Shown: positions 9,623-18,849, numbered from the stretch's first letter. The stretch is 64,000 nt of DNA from CAVUEG01 sp963740525 (GCA_963740525.1 CAVUEG010000011.1:124001-188000), one strand, 5' to 3'. Notes: generated by a model not told the origin, from the letters alone. Translations and numbers: made by a program.

Positions 9623-10748
9623 TCAGTCGTCGAGCAGGGCGGCCCGGACCTGAGCGGTGGCCGCCTCCCAGGTGAACTGTCGGGAACGGGCCTGGGCCTT
9701 ACGACCCATCTCCTGACGCAGTGACGTGTCGGCGAGGAGCCGGCGACACTGCTCGACCAGGTCCGCCTCGTCGTGGGCCAGGAGCCCGGTGACTCCGTCG
9801 AGGATCGACTCCTGGACGCCGCCCGCGGACTGGTAGGCGACCGACGGCACGCCGGACGCTGGCCGCCTCGATGATCGACAGACCCCAGCCCTCCTTCAGC
9901 GAGGGCAGCACGTGCACCCACGCGGCTGAGAGCTCCTCGAACTTCACCGCCTCGCTGACGTGGCCGAGAAACGCCACGCGGTCCTGGAGCCCGAGCTGGT
10001 CGCGTAGCTCGACCAGGGTGTCGTGCCACCAACCGGAGCCGAGCACGTGCAGCCGGAGGTCCGGCATCTCGTCGCGGAGGGTGGCCACGGCGTGGAGCGC
10101 GTGCTCGATCTGCTTGTGCGGCACCAGCCGGCTCAGGACGACGAGGCTGCGGTGCTCGGTCTGAGCGGCAGCCCGGAACACCGGCACCGGGGGCATCCCG
10201 TTGTAGGCGACGGTGACGGAGGACGCGTCGACGCCCAGCCCGACCAGCTCGGCCTTCGTGACGTCGCTGACGGCGACGTAGCGCGTGCCACGGTTGACGC
10301 GTACCGCGACCTTGGACTCCAGGAACCAGCCGACCCTCGCGAGTAGCGGGCCGACGACCGGCCACTGCTCGCGGTGGACGTGGTGGACGAGCACCACGAC
10401 CCTGGCGCCGGTGAACAGCCTGGCCAGGAACGGCATCCCGTTCTGCACCTCGAGGACCGCGTCGAACCGGGCACGGCCGAAGCGGTGCCGAAGGAGGAAC
10501 CAGGCAGCCCAGAGATAGACCGTCAGGTGGCCGCCGCGGCGGACGTAGCGGATCCCCGCGATGGTCTCGTCCGGATTCGCGCCGGCATAGGCGGCGGTGA
10601 AGCAGGTGACGCGCACTCCGGCGTCGTTCAGCCGCTGGGCGACCTGCTGGAGATAGAGCTCCGACCCACCCGCTTCGGGGTGCCACGGGTCGCGCCAGTT
10701 GAGCGCGAGAACCCGGTTGCCCGGGGCGTGGTCGCCTGACCGCCGCAC
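9623..10748 (-). CDS. GT4-family glycosyltransferase, frameshifted near 9,860
   Basis: N-terminal GT4 features include an early glycine-rich donor-domain loop (HPEAGGSELYLQQVA). The C-terminal half has the GT4 nucleotide-sugar region, VVLSRLVPHKQIEHAL, and the E-x7-E-type site begins at KEGWGLSIIEAA. The reading frame then breaks: VPSVAYQSAGGVQESILDG continues one frame over. Removing one base near 9860 joins EAA to ASGVPSVAYQSAGG and gives about 374 residues. The start is GTG 10748, preceded by GGGAGGGAG at 5-6 bases; TTG 10778 is also open but has no such site. It is transcribed towards the DUF2613 gene and divergent from the next methyltransferase. Likely a cytoplasmic sugar transferase for an envelope or secondary-metabolite glycan. 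Confidence 0.82.
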
Positions 10749-10804
10749 CTGGTCTCCCTCCCAGAACCCCCGTGGCAACGAGGCTCAACGGTAGCATTCG
10801 GCGA

Positions 10805-11581
10805 ATGCCCCAGACCCCGCCTTCGGAGTTCCGCGACGACCTCCGGAGGTCGGTCCGGCTGTTCCGTTCGTTTCTCACGGAGCAGACCGACCCGGAGGGC
10901 TTCTACTCCCTGATCGCCGACGACGCGGTGTCGTTGATCGAGCAGCACTTCCCACTCCGGGACCGGCTGGTGGCCGACTTCGGTGGCGGGTCCGGCTTCT
11001 ACTCCCGAGCGTTCCGTGCGGCCGGGGCTCGCACCGTGCTGGTCGATGCGACGTACGACGAGATCACCGCGCACGGCCACCGCGACCCGGGTGCCGTCGT
11101 GGGGCTCGCCGAGCGTGCTCCGCTGGCCGACGGGTCGGTGGACGTGGTGTTCTCCAGCAACCTGCTCGAGCACGTGCCCGACCTGGGGGCGACCTGCGAC
11201 GAGATCGTTCGGGTGGTCCGTCCCGGTGGATACCTGGTGCTCTCCTACACCGCCTGGCTCGGGCCGTGGGGCGGACACGAGACCTCACCGTGGCACTACC
11301 TGGGAGGCGATCGGGCGGCCCGGCGCTACGAGCGGAGGCACGGCCGGCCGCCCAAGAACGTGTACGGCGAGAGCATGTTCCCGGCGTCGGTGCGCGAGGG
11401 ACGTGACTGGGCGCGCTCGCGGAGCGACCTGGAGCTGCTCGAGGAGCGCCCGCGCTACCTGCCACCGGGCGCCAGGATGCTGCTGCGCGTGCCGGGACTG
11501 CGGGAGGTGGTCACGTGGAACCTGTGGCAGGTCCTGAGAGTCAAGACCCACGTGGCGAGACAACCGCCTACTGACTGGTAG
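10805..11581 (+). CDS. Class I SAM-dependent methyltransferase
   Basis: 258 residues with the Methyltransf_11/25 signature: motif I VADFGGGSGFYSRAF, an acidic residue at the end of strand 2 (VLVDATYDE), motif II around DVVFSSNLLEHVPD, then IVRVVRPGGYLVLSY. The C-terminal part (from ~165) is variable, with a WHYLGGDRAARRYERRHG stretch often found in methyltransferases near glycan loci. ATG 10805 is chosen; no convincing Shine-Dalgarno site is visible. It is divergent from the GT4 gene, and the downstream DUF3068 gene follows after 54 bases. The substrate is unknown. Confidence 0.85.
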   Translation: MPQTPPSEFRDDLRRSVRLFRSFLTEQTDPEGFYSLIADDAVSLIEQHFPLRDRLVADFGGGSGFYSRAFRAAGARTVLVDATYDEITAHGHRDPGAVVGLAERAPLADGSVDVVFSSNLLEHVPDLGATCDEIVRVVRPGGYLVLSYTAWLGPWGGHETSPWHYLGGDRAARRYERRHGRPPKNVYGESMFPASVREGRDWARSRSDLELLEERPRYLPPGARMLLRVPGLREVVTWNLWQVLRVKTHVARQPPTDW

Positions 11582-11635
11582 TCTCCGGCCTGCCCGGATG
11601 GGAGCCCGGGCGCTCATCTCTGGAGGGAGACGTCC

Positions 11636-12595
11636 GTGGGACGCAAGCTGGGTCCGATCCTGATCGGTGTCGGGGCATTCCTCGTCGTCACCGCACTGCT
11701 GCTGCGCTTCTACGCGTACGGCCAGCTCGCGGTCGCGCCGGCCGACCAAGACTCCGTCACCACGTTGGTGGGCCCGGGAGCCAACGTCTTCGACACCTCG
11801 ACCCTGAGCAACATCACCACCGACCTCACCACGAAGGCCAAGACCGTCGGTGACGTGAAGGCCTCGGACGAGGCCGGGAACAACACGGTGGTGTGGGTGA
11901 CCACGTCCTCGACGAAGGACAGCAAGGGGATCATCCGCTCGCGCAGCATCGAGAGGGTCGCGTTCAACGCCACCTCGGCGATGGCGGTGAACTGCTGCGG
12001 CGAGTACTACGAGACCGTCGAGAACCAGCGCGACTCGGTCAAGCACCACGGGCTGCTGGTGAAGTTCCCGTTCCAGACCAAGAAGCAGACCTACCCCTGG
12101 TGGGACAGCTCACTGCTCAAGACGGTCCCGATCCGGTACGCCGGAACGGAGAAGGTCAGTGGGCTGACGACGTACAAGTTCGCCCAGACCATCCCGCCGA
12201 CGAAGACCGGCACCCTCGAGGCGCCCGCCAGCCTGCTCGGGGTCAGCGGTGACGGGAACGTCACTGCCGACCGGTACTACTCCAACGTGCGGACGTTGTG
12301 GGCCGAGCCGGAGACCGGCGTGGTCATCAAGCGCACGGAGAAGCAGTACAACACCCTGCGCTACAACGGCCAGGACCGCCTCGTCACCACGGCCGTCACC
12401 ACGGGCTACGACGACAAGACCGTGCAGGACAACATCGACAAGTACGGCCCGCTGGCAACCTCGCTGAAGCTGGTGCACACGATCCTGCCGATCGCGCTGC
12501 TGCTGCTGGGGATCCTCGCGGGAGTCCTCGGGTTCACGCTGTCGCGTCGCTCCGAGCAGGCGCGTCCGAAGCAGGGTGCCCGAGCCGCGAGCTGA
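11636..12595 (+). CDS. PorA/DUF3068 family membrane-anchored protein
   Basis: 319 residues: an N-terminal helix (residues ~5-25), a large extracytoplasmic domain of about 255 residues rich in Thr and Lys, and a C-terminal helix (~280-303) with a basic cytoplasmic tail. This two-helix layout and motifs such as the FPFQTKKQTYPWWD segment match the DUF3068 (porin PorA) family of actinobacteria. GTG 11636 is supported by GGAGGGAG about 6 bases upstream. The family name comes from a channel-forming protein of corynebacteria, but pore activity here is not shown by the sequence. Its end overlaps the convergent methyltransferase by 62 bases. Confidence 0.85.
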   Translation: MGRKLGPILIGVGAFLVVTALLLRFYAYGQLAVAPADQDSVTTLVGPGANVFDTSTLSNITTDLTTKAKTVGDVKASDEAGNNTVVWVTTSSTKDSKGIIRSRSIERVAFNATSAMAVNCCGEYYETVENQRDSVKHHGLLVKFPFQTKKQTYPWWDSSLLKTVPIRYAGTEKVSGLTTYKFAQTIPPTKTGTLEAPASLLGVSGDGNVTADRYYSNVRTLWAEPETGVVIKRTEKQYNTLRYNGQDRLVTTAVTTGYDDKTVQDNIDKYGPLATSLKLVHTILPIALLLLGILAGVLGFTLSRRSEQARPKQGARAAS

Positions 12596-13376
12596 AGATC
12601 GCGGTCCCGGGGACCAGGTGTCCCCGGATCGGGCCCCAGCCACCCCAGACCCGGTCGTGCCCTTCGGGCCACTCCGGCTCCACCATGTCGAGCAGGACGA
12701 AGCCGTGCTGGGCGAGCAGACGCACCCAGTCGCCGACGGTGCGGTGGTGCTCGACGTACGACGGGTCGCCGTGCTCGTCGACCTCGACGTAAGGGGTGCG
12801 GTCGAAGTACGACATGGTCACGGCCAGACCCTCCTCGCCAGGGTCGTCGGGCATCGCCCACCGGGAGGGGTGCGTGACCGAGAACGCGAACCGGCCACCT
12901 GGGCGCAGCACCCGCGCCGCCTCCGACACCGCGGCGGTGGCGTCGGCCACGAACTGCAGGGCGCCGAAGGCCGAGAAGGCGATGTCGAAGCTCGCGTCGG
13001 CGAACGGGAGCGAGGTCGCCGTGGCACACACCAGCGGCACCGACGTGCCCCTGTCCGCGTCTATGCGGTGGGCGTGCTGGAGCTGACGGTGCGCCAGGTC
13101 CAGGCCGACCGGCCGCGCCCCGCGCTCCAGCAGCCAGCGTGAGCACTGCGCGGCGCCGCACCCGATCTCGAGCACGTCCTGGTCCGCGACCTCGCCCAGC
13201 ACGTGCAGGTCCCCCTCGTCCGTGCCCTCCGGCGACCAGATGAAGCCGGCGTCCCGCAGGAACTCGCCGTGCGTGGCCTGGTACTCGTCGGCGTACGCGT
13301 CCCAGTCGCGACGGTTCGCACGGCGCGACTCGTCCTCGTTCACCGGACGGCGCTCGGGTCGCACGGGGTCAGGCAT
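12534..13376 (-). CDS. Class I SAM-dependent methyltransferase
   Basis: 280 residues. Motif I is VLEIGCGAAQCSRWL, followed by VGLDLAHRQLQHA, then LPFADASFDIAFSAFGALQFV and AARVLRPGGRFAFSVTHP, the usual order for Methyltransf_11/25 enzymes. The N-terminus has an RANRRDWDAYADEYQ segment common to this actinobacterial subgroup. The C-terminus (from ~190) has a strand-rich GDPSYVEHHRTVGDWVRLL segment typical of the same family. The ATG at 13376 is used; a GTG 36 bases inside is possible. It runs against the DUF3068 gene and is divergent from the phosphotransferase. The target is unknown. Confidence 0.85.
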   Translation of the reverse strand: MPDPVRPERRPVNEDESRRANRRDWDAYADEYQATHGEFLRDAGFIWSPEGTDEGDLHVLGEVADQDVLEIGCGAAQCSRWLLERGARPVGLDLAHRQLQHAHRIDADRGTSVPLVCATATSLPFADASFDIAFSAFGALQFVADATAAVSEAARVLRPGGRFAFSVTHPSRWAMPDDPGEEGLAVTMSYFDRTPYVEVDEHGDPSYVEHHRTVGDWVRLLAQHGFVLLDMVEPEWPEGHDRVWGGWGPIRGHLVPGTAIFSSRLGHPASDAPARSDATA

Positions 13377-13427
13377 GCCTCGACCCTAGTGCCGGACGTC
13401 GTCATGGCGCTCTGCGAGGATCGCCGG

Positions 13428-14330
13428 ATGGACCAGGCACCTGCGTTGCGGCCGCTGGCGGGCGGCTTCAGCGGCGAGACCTTCCTGGCCGAGTCGGCGG
13501 GGGAGCGGACCGTCGTCCGCATCTACGGCCAGCGCTCCGCCTGGCGGGGACCAGAGGCGCCGGAGATCGACGCGGCTCTGCTGACGCTCGTGCGAGGCCT
13601 GCTGCCGGTTCCCGAGGTGCTGGAGGTCCGACGTGCCGACCCGGCCGCGCGCACGCCGGGGCTGCTGGTGACCAGCCTGGTCCCCGGCACCACCCTCCAG
13701 CAGCTGTGGGACGACGGGCTCGACGACGGCGCAGTCGCGCGGGTCGGCACCGGACTCGGAGTCCTGCTCGCGAGGCTCGCGCAGATGCCGATGCTGCGGG
13801 CGGGCACGTTCACCGACGGCGACCTGCGGGTCGGGTCCTTCCCCGAGGGCGAGGCCGGGCTGGTCGGGTTCGTCGAGGGCAGACGCGCCCAAGGAGCCCT
13901 GGCCTCCTGGCCCGAGGAGGATGTGCGAAGGCTGCTCGAGGTCGCCGACCGCGCCGACGGGCTCGCTGACGAGGTCGGTCGACGGTGTCTGGTGCACAGC
14001 GACTTCAACCCCAAGAACCTGATGGTCGAACCGGCGACCCTGGCGGTCACGGGGGTGCTCGACTGGGAGTTCGCGCACGCGGGCTCGCCGTACACCGACC
14101 TGGGCAACCTGCTCCGGTTCCACCGTCACCCTGCCTTCGCCGACGCGGTGCTGGCGACGTACGCCGAACGCGTGCCGGACGTCCCCGACAACCTGCTCGA
14201 CCAGGCCCGCGCCGCCGACCTGTGGGCGCTCGTCGACCTGGCCGCGCGCGAGCAGCGCAACCCGGTCGCCGACGACGCCACTCGGCTGCTGCACGCGATC
14301 GCGAGGACGGGTGACCTCCACGCCCGCTGA
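13428..14330 (+). CDS. Aminoglycoside-phosphotransferase-fold kinase (APH family)
   Basis: About 300 residues. LVHSDFNPKNLMV is the Brenner catalytic loop (Asp base and Asn metal ligand), and VLDWEFAHAGSPYTDLGNLL is the metal-binding Asp motif. The N-terminal lobe shows LAGGFSGETFLAE as the nucleotide loop. Start ATG 13428 has GAGGA 7 bases upstream; ATG 13404 is also in frame but lacks a site. Such enzymes phosphorylate small hydroxylated molecules (aminoglycosides, choline, sugars, homoserine); nothing here identifies the substrate, and resistance should not be assumed. Confidence 0.82.
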   Translation: MDQAPALRPLAGGFSGETFLAESAGERTVVRIYGQRSAWRGPEAPEIDAALLTLVRGLLPVPEVLEVRRADPAARTPGLLVTSLVPGTTLQQLWDDGLDDGAVARVGTGLGVLLARLAQMPMLRAGTFTDGDLRVGSFPEGEAGLVGFVEGRRAQGALASWPEEDVRRLLEVADRADGLADEVGRRCLVHSDFNPKNLMVEPATLAVTGVLDWEFAHAGSPYTDLGNLLRFHRHPAFADAVLATYAERVPDVPDNLLDQARAADLWALVDLAAREQRNPVADDATRLLHAIARTGDLHAR

Positions 14331-14348
14331 GGGGCCGGGCCGAGGCGG

Positions 14349-14379
14349 TTGGACGCGTGCACGCCCTCCCGGATAGACT
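14349..14379 (+). promoter_or_regulatory. Possible rpsA promoter
   Basis: TTGGAC (14349-14354) and TAGACT (14374-14379) are separated by 19 bases, slightly longer than ideal for a primary sigma factor. A start near 14386 would give an rpsA leader of about 155 nt. The only other content of the 210-base gap before rpsA is unremarkable sequence. Confidence 0.35.
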
Positions 14380-14540
14380 CGAACAGCGCTTGGAGTCTGC
14401 CTGGATCTCAGACAGAGCAGATTCTCGCTCGCTCATGTCGACCGCGACGGGATTTCCACCCATCGGTCCTCGACACACAGTGAAACGGACTCCTGCCGCG
14501 CGCCCGCACGACTCCATCCATCCGAGGAACTACTTCCCTT

Positions 14541-16052
14541 ATGACGAGCAGCTCACTTCTCGACCTCGACGCAGCACCCCAGGTCGCCATCAACGACATT
14601 GGCACCGAAGAGGAATTTCTCGCCGCCATCGACGAGACCATCAAGTACTTCAATGACGGCGACATCGTCGAAGGCACGATCGTCAAGGTCGACCGGGACG
14701 AGGTCCTGCTCGACATCGGCTACAAGACCGAGGGCGTCATCCCCTCGCGCGAGCTGTCGATCAAGCACGACGTCGACCCGTCCGAGGTCGTCGCCGTCGG
14801 CGACAAGGTCGAGGCCCTGGTCCTCCAGAAGGAGGACAAGGAAGGCCGCCTGATCCTGTCCAAGAAGCGCGCACAGTACGAGCGCGCCTGGGGCACCATC
14901 GAGCAGGTCAAGGAAGAGGACGGTGTCGTCACCGGAACCGTCATCGAGGTCGTCAAGGGTGGACTCATCCTGGACATCGGCCTGCGTGGCTTCCTCCCCG
15001 CCTCCCTCGTCGAGATGCGTCGTGTCCGCGACCTCCAGCCCTACGTCGGCCAGGAGCTCGAGGCGAAGATCATCGAGCTCGACAAGAACCGCAACAACGT
15101 CGTGCTCTCGCGTCGTGCGTGGCTCGAGCAGACCCAGTCCGAGGTGCGTCAGGGCTTCCTGACCCAGCTCCAGAAGGGCCAGATCCGCAAGGGCGTCGTC
15201 TCCTCGATCGTCAACTTCGGTGCGTTCGTGGACCTCGGCGGCGTCGACGGTCTGGTGCACGTCTCCGAACTGTCGTGGAAGCACATCGACCACCCCAGCG
15301 AGGTCGTCGCCGTGGGCGACGAGGTCACCGTCGAGGTGCTCGACGTCGACATGGACCGCGAGCGTGTCTCCCTGTCGCTCAAGGCGACGCAGGAAGACCC
15401 GTGGCAGCACTTCGCCCGCACCCACCAGATCGGCCAGATCGTGCCGGGCAAGGTCACCAAGCTGGTGCCCTTCGGTTCGTTCGTCCGTGTCGAGGAGGGC
15501 ATCGAGGGCCTGGTCCACATCTCCGAGCTGGCCGAGCGCCACGTGGAGATCCCGGAGCAGGTCGTGCAGGTCAACGACGACGTCATGGTCAAGATCATCG
15601 ACATCGACCTCGAGCGTCGCCGGATCTCGCTGTCGCTCAAGCAGGCCAACGAGACCGCTGCCGCGACCGAGGTCGAGGAGTTCGACCCGACGCTGTACGG
15701 CATGACCGCGACGTACGACGAGCAGGGCAACTACGTCTACCCCGAGGGCTTCGACCCGGAGACCGGCGAGTGGCGTGATGGCTTCGACGAGCAGCGCGCC
15801 GTGTGGGAGGAGCAGTACGCCAAGGCTCACACCCGCTGGGAGGCGCACGTCAAGCAGCAGGCCGAGGCCGCCAAGGCAGAGGTCGAGGCCGGAGAGGCCA
15901 CGTCCTACTCCTCCGGCGCCGGCACCGCGACCGACACCGGCGCGGACGTCGAAGGCGACGAGGGCGCACCGGCTCCCGAGAGCCAGGGCTCGCTTGCTTC
16001 CGACGAGGCGCTCCAGGCGCTCCGCGAGAAGCTGACCGGCGGCAACCAGTAA
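14541..16052 (+). CDS. rpsA: 30S ribosomal protein S1
   Basis: 503 residues with four S1 RNA-binding repeats, near residues 39-108, 124-190, 210-278 and 295-365; repeats 3 and 4 carry the canonical FGAFVDLG and FGSFVRVE cores and VHVSELS/VHISELA endings. This four-repeat form with an acidic, low-complexity tail (from ~440, rich in Glu, Ala and Ser) is the actinobacterial type, shorter than the six-repeat proteobacterial S1. It delivers mRNA to the small ribosomal subunit. GAGGAA at 14524-14529 is 11 bases from the ATG. A strong hairpin terminator follows. coaE, often the direct neighbour of rpsA in actinobacteria, lies here about 3.9 kb downstream with three or four genes between. Confidence 0.97.
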   Translation: MTSSSLLDLDAAPQVAINDIGTEEEFLAAIDETIKYFNDGDIVEGTIVKVDRDEVLLDIGYKTEGVIPSRELSIKHDVDPSEVVAVGDKVEALVLQKEDKEGRLILSKKRAQYERAWGTIEQVKEEDGVVTGTVIEVVKGGLILDIGLRGFLPASLVEMRRVRDLQPYVGQELEAKIIELDKNRNNVVLSRRAWLEQTQSEVRQGFLTQLQKGQIRKGVVSSIVNFGAFVDLGGVDGLVHVSELSWKHIDHPSEVVAVGDEVTVEVLDVDMDRERVSLSLKATQEDPWQHFARTHQIGQIVPGKVTKLVPFGSFVRVEEGIEGLVHISELAERHVEIPEQVVQVNDDVMVKIIDIDLERRRISLSLKQANETAAATEVEEFDPTLYGMTATYDEQGNYVYPEGFDPETGEWRDGFDEQRAVWEEQYAKAHTRWEAHVKQQAEAAKAEVEAGEATSYSSGAGTATDTGADVEGDEGAPAPESQGSLASDEALQALREKLTGGNQ

Positions 16053-16070
16053 CACCCAGCAGCAGAAGCG

Positions 16071-16106
16071 AAGGGCCCGGACAGGCGACTGTCCGGGCCC
16101 TTTGCT
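16071..16106 (+). terminator. Rho-independent-type terminator of rpsA
   Basis: A perfect 14-bp stem, AAGGGCCCGGACAG (16071-16084) with its complement at 16089-16102, closed by a GCGA tetraloop and followed by TTTGCTGTTGT. It lies 18 bases after the rpsA stop and also faces the minus-strand membrane gene, so it may act in both directions. Confidence 0.9.
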
Positions 16107-16139
16107 GTTGTCTCCAGCGGCGCCGACGCCCGCGGGGCG

Positions 16140-16544
16140 CTACCGGCTGACGGGTTCCGCACGGTCCACGGGGTCCATCCGCTGTGAGCGGGAGCGCCAC
16201 AACGCCACAGCAAGGACCACGCTGAAGATCGTGGGGACGACTGGATCCGGCTCGATGGCCGCCACGAGCAGGAAGAAGGCGAAGTGGTACAGCAGTGCGT
16301 GCCAGGCCCAGGCTCGTCCTGCACGGAACGGGCCGACGGCCACCACAAGCATCACCAGCGCGGACGCGACCAGATAGCCGCCCCAGAGCTCCCTGGGGAC
16401 CTCGAGGATGCCGGTGGTCTGGTTGCCGTCCTCCACCACGGTGCCCATCGGGAAGAACAGGTAGCTGAGGCCGAAGAAGATCACCAGACTGTCCACGACC
16501 ACGAAGGCGATCCAGGCCCTGCTCGAACGTCGCTCCACCTGCAT
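16140..16544 (-). CDS. Small four-helix integral membrane protein
   Basis: 134 residues from ATG 16544, which has AGGGGG 8 bases upstream. Four hydrophobic segments are visible: AWIAFVVVDSLVIFFGLSYL, LWGGYLVASALVMLVVAVG, WAWHALLYHFAFFLLVAAI and VVPTIFSVVLAVALW, with short loops and a basic C-terminus. The first loop is acidic (VVEDGNQTTG). I do not recognise the family and see no catalytic motif. It is divergent from the cell-wall hydrolase gene. Confidence 0.7.
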   Translation of the reverse strand: MQVERRSSRAWIAFVVVDSLVIFFGLSYLFFPMGTVVEDGNQTTGILEVPRELWGGYLVASALVMLVVAVGPFRAGRAWAWHALLYHFAFFLLVAAIEPDPVVPTIFSVVLAVALWRSRSQRMDPVDRAEPVSR

Positions 16545-16702
16545 GTGCCGTACCCCCTGTGTGTGCAAAGCCGATTCTTGTGCTGACTAGTGAACCGCAT
16601 CCGGGCGGAAGTGTCTCCCGGTTGCCGCCAGGTCTGGCCTAGTCCGCATGTTGTGTGCAGGATGGGAACCGCGTCACCAGCCACTTCTCGGGAAGGCAGT
16701 TC

Positions 16703-18631
16703 ATGACGGGGTCACTTTCGCGCGTTCTCGCGCTCGCAGTTCTCACCGGTGCCACCACCACGGTCGCCGCCGGACTCACCACCTCGGGCGCCCAGGCGTC
16801 GTCCAGCTACGACTGTGACTGGGCGCCCGGCTCACAGGCGCCGCTCGGCCAGGTCTTCGACCGGGCTGCCGCGACGTCGGGGGTGCCGGTCCGGCTGCTC
16901 AAAGCCGTCGCCTACCTGGAGTCGCGCTGGGAGGCCCACGACGGGCGACCGAGCGCGGACGGCGGCTACGGGCCGATGAACCTGACGGACCTGGCCGCGG
17001 CCCGCAGCAACGCCAAGGGTGACGGCACGGTGCGGTTCACCTCGGCCGACCGCACCGCGATCACGGCGGGCCGGCTGACCGGGCTTGCTCGCGAGGTCGT
17101 GAAGTCGGACCGGGCGGCCAACGTCTGCGCCGGCGCGGCGTTGCTGAGCTCCTGGCAGCCACGTGGACTGAGGACGTCCTCGATGGCCGACTGGTCAGAC
17201 GCCGTGGCGCGCTACGGCGTCGGCGACGCGGGCACCAGCCAGGACTTCGCGAACCGGGTCTTCGCGACCCTGCGGACAGGCGAGGGGCGGACGACCGCCT
17301 CGGGGGACCGGGTACGGCTGGCCGCGACGCCGGGGCTGCGCGCCCCGTACGCCACAGAGTCGGGGGAGACGACGACCGACTGCCCGGCGAGCCTGGCTTG
17401 CGAGTGGATCGAGGCGCCGTACGCCAAGGCCAGCGAGACGCTGCCGGACAACACCACCCACTACGGCAACCACGACCTGGCCGACCGCACCGGGCCGGGT
17501 GGCCCGAAGCTGCAGTACATCCTGATCCACGACACCGAGGGCAGCTACGCCAGCTCGGTCAACCTGGTGCAGGACCCCACGTACCTCGCCTGGAACTACA
17601 CGCTGCGGTCCTCCGACGGCCATGTCGCCCAACACCTGCTCGCCAAGGACGTGGGCTGGCATGCCGGGAACTGGTACGTCAACATGCACTCGATCGGTCT
17701 CGAACACGAAGGCAAGGCCGGCAACGGTGGCTGGTTCACCGAGGTGATGATGCAGCGCTCAGCGGAGCTGGTCCGCCACCTCTCTGCCGAGTACTCCATC
17801 CCGCTGGACCGGGGTCACATCATCGGCCACGACCAGGTGCCGGGGATCCTCCCGGGCTACACCAAGAACGTGCACTGGGATCCCGGTCCGTACTTCGACT
17901 GGGAGCACTACTTCGAGCTGCTGGGCGCCCCGCTCGGTGGTGACCAGGAGGCCACCAGCAGGCTCAAGCCCGGCCAGGTGGTCACGGTGCGTCCCGGGTA
18001 CGCCGGCAACACCCACCCGGACATCAGCAACTGCGACCAGCAGTCACCGGGATCGGGTGCCTGCGACCCCGCCTCGGGCACGAACTTCGTGACGCTGTAC
18101 CGGGCGCCGAGCACCTCCGCCCCGCTCGCCAGCGACATAGGCGAGCACCCGGACGGCTCCGCGAGCACCACGTCCGTGCAGGACTACAGCGCCCGCGCCG
18201 CTGCGGGTCAGCGGCTGGTGGTGCGTGCGACGAAGGGTGAGTGGGTGGAGGTCTCGTGGGCCGGCGAGAACGCCTGGCTCCTCAACCCCCGCACCCGGCC
18301 CGTGCTGGTGCCCACGCAGGCTCCGACAGTCACCGTTCCCCCCGGTGTGGCAAGCGCGCCGGTGTACGGACGCGCCTACCCGGAGGCGGCGGCGTACCCT
18401 CCCGGCGTGCCGGTCCAGTCGGTGACGCCGGTGGAGTACACCATCAAGACCGGCCAGCGGTACGTCGTCACCGACCTCGCCCCGGTCACCGACTACTACC
18501 GGGCCACGACCTTCGACGGCAGTGCGGCCGGGGACCGCACCGACATCCGTGGCGTGACCCGCTACTACCAGGTCGAGATCGCCCATCGGACGTTCTTCGT
18601 GAAGGCGAGCGACGTGAGGCTCAAGGGCTAG
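16703..18631 (+). CDS. Secreted N-acetylmuramoyl-L-alanine amidase with N-terminal lysozyme-like region
   Basis: 642 residues. ATG 16703 follows GGAAGG; it begins a signal peptide with a cleavage-like GAQASSS end near residue 34. Residues ~50-130 look like a transglycosylase/goose-lysozyme fold: LLKAVAYLESRW places a candidate catalytic Glu at ~73, followed by GGYGPMNL. Residues ~270-410 are an Amidase_2 (type 2 amidase/PGRP) domain; likely zinc ligands are the His in ILIHDTEG, the His in IIGHDQVPG and the Asp in HWDPG, by analogy with T7 lysozyme/AmiD. The rest is SH3-like and strand-rich. It would cleave the peptide-glycan bond of peptidoglycan outside the cell; the N-terminal domain may add glycan cleavage (inference). 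Confidence 0.88.
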   Translation: MTGSLSRVLALAVLTGATTTVAAGLTTSGAQASSSYDCDWAPGSQAPLGQVFDRAAATSGVPVRLLKAVAYLESRWEAHDGRPSADGGYGPMNLTDLAAARSNAKGDGTVRFTSADRTAITAGRLTGLAREVVKSDRAANVCAGAALLSSWQPRGLRTSSMADWSDAVARYGVGDAGTSQDFANRVFATLRTGEGRTTASGDRVRLAATPGLRAPYATESGETTTDCPASLACEWIEAPYAKASETLPDNTTHYGNHDLADRTGPGGPKLQYILIHDTEGSYASSVNLVQDPTYLAWNYTLRSSDGHVAQHLLAKDVGWHAGNWYVNMHSIGLEHEGKAGNGGWFTEVMMQRSAELVRHLSAEYSIPLDRGHIIGHDQVPGILPGYTKNVHWDPGPYFDWEHYFELLGAPLGGDQEATSRLKPGQVVTVRPGYAGNTHPDISNCDQQSPGSGACDPASGTNFVTLYRAPSTSAPLASDIGEHPDGSASTTSVQDYSARAAAGQRLVVRATKGEWVEVSWAGENAWLLNPRTRPVLVPTQAPTVTVPPGVASAPVYGRAYPEAAAYPPGVPVQSVTPVEYTIKTGQRYVVTDLAPVTDYYRATTFDGSAAGDRTDIRGVTRYYQVEIAHRTFFVKASDVRLKG

Positions 18632-18639
18632 CGGTTCGG

Positions 18640-18828
18640 TCAGGCCGTGCGGGTCGGGTAGTAGCGCGAGCGGGGGTCGAACTGGCCGGGGGCATGGCTG
18701 CGCGGGGGCTCGCGGGTGGCCCCGACCTGGTCGTGGCCGTCGTTCCTGATGACGGCCACCAGGTAGTTCAGGCCGGAGACGAGAACGCCGAGGGCGCTGG
18801 TGGTGAGGATGAGGGTGAGGAGGTTCAT
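18640..18828 (-). CDS. Small single-helix membrane protein
   Basis: 62 residues: one N-terminal helix (LLTLILTTSALGVLVSGLNYLVAV is hydrophobic over residues ~3-26) and a polar, basic tail rich in Arg and Pro. The stop lies 9 bases from the convergent amidase gene and the start shares the operator region of the GlxA regulator, making it a plausible regulated partner. No clear ribosome-binding site is seen, so the call is moderate. Function unknown. Confidence 0.5.
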   Translation of the reverse strand: MNLLTLILTTSALGVLVSGLNYLVAVIRNDGHDQVGATREPPRSHAPGQFDPRSRYYPTRTA

Positions 18829-18849
18829 GGCAGTAATTCTGTATCCGTG

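Noticed and set aside
14553..16055. 500-codon minus-strand frame opposite rpsA
   Set aside because: Antisense shadow of the S1 repeats, full of Leu/Asp/Val strings; rpsA itself is certain.
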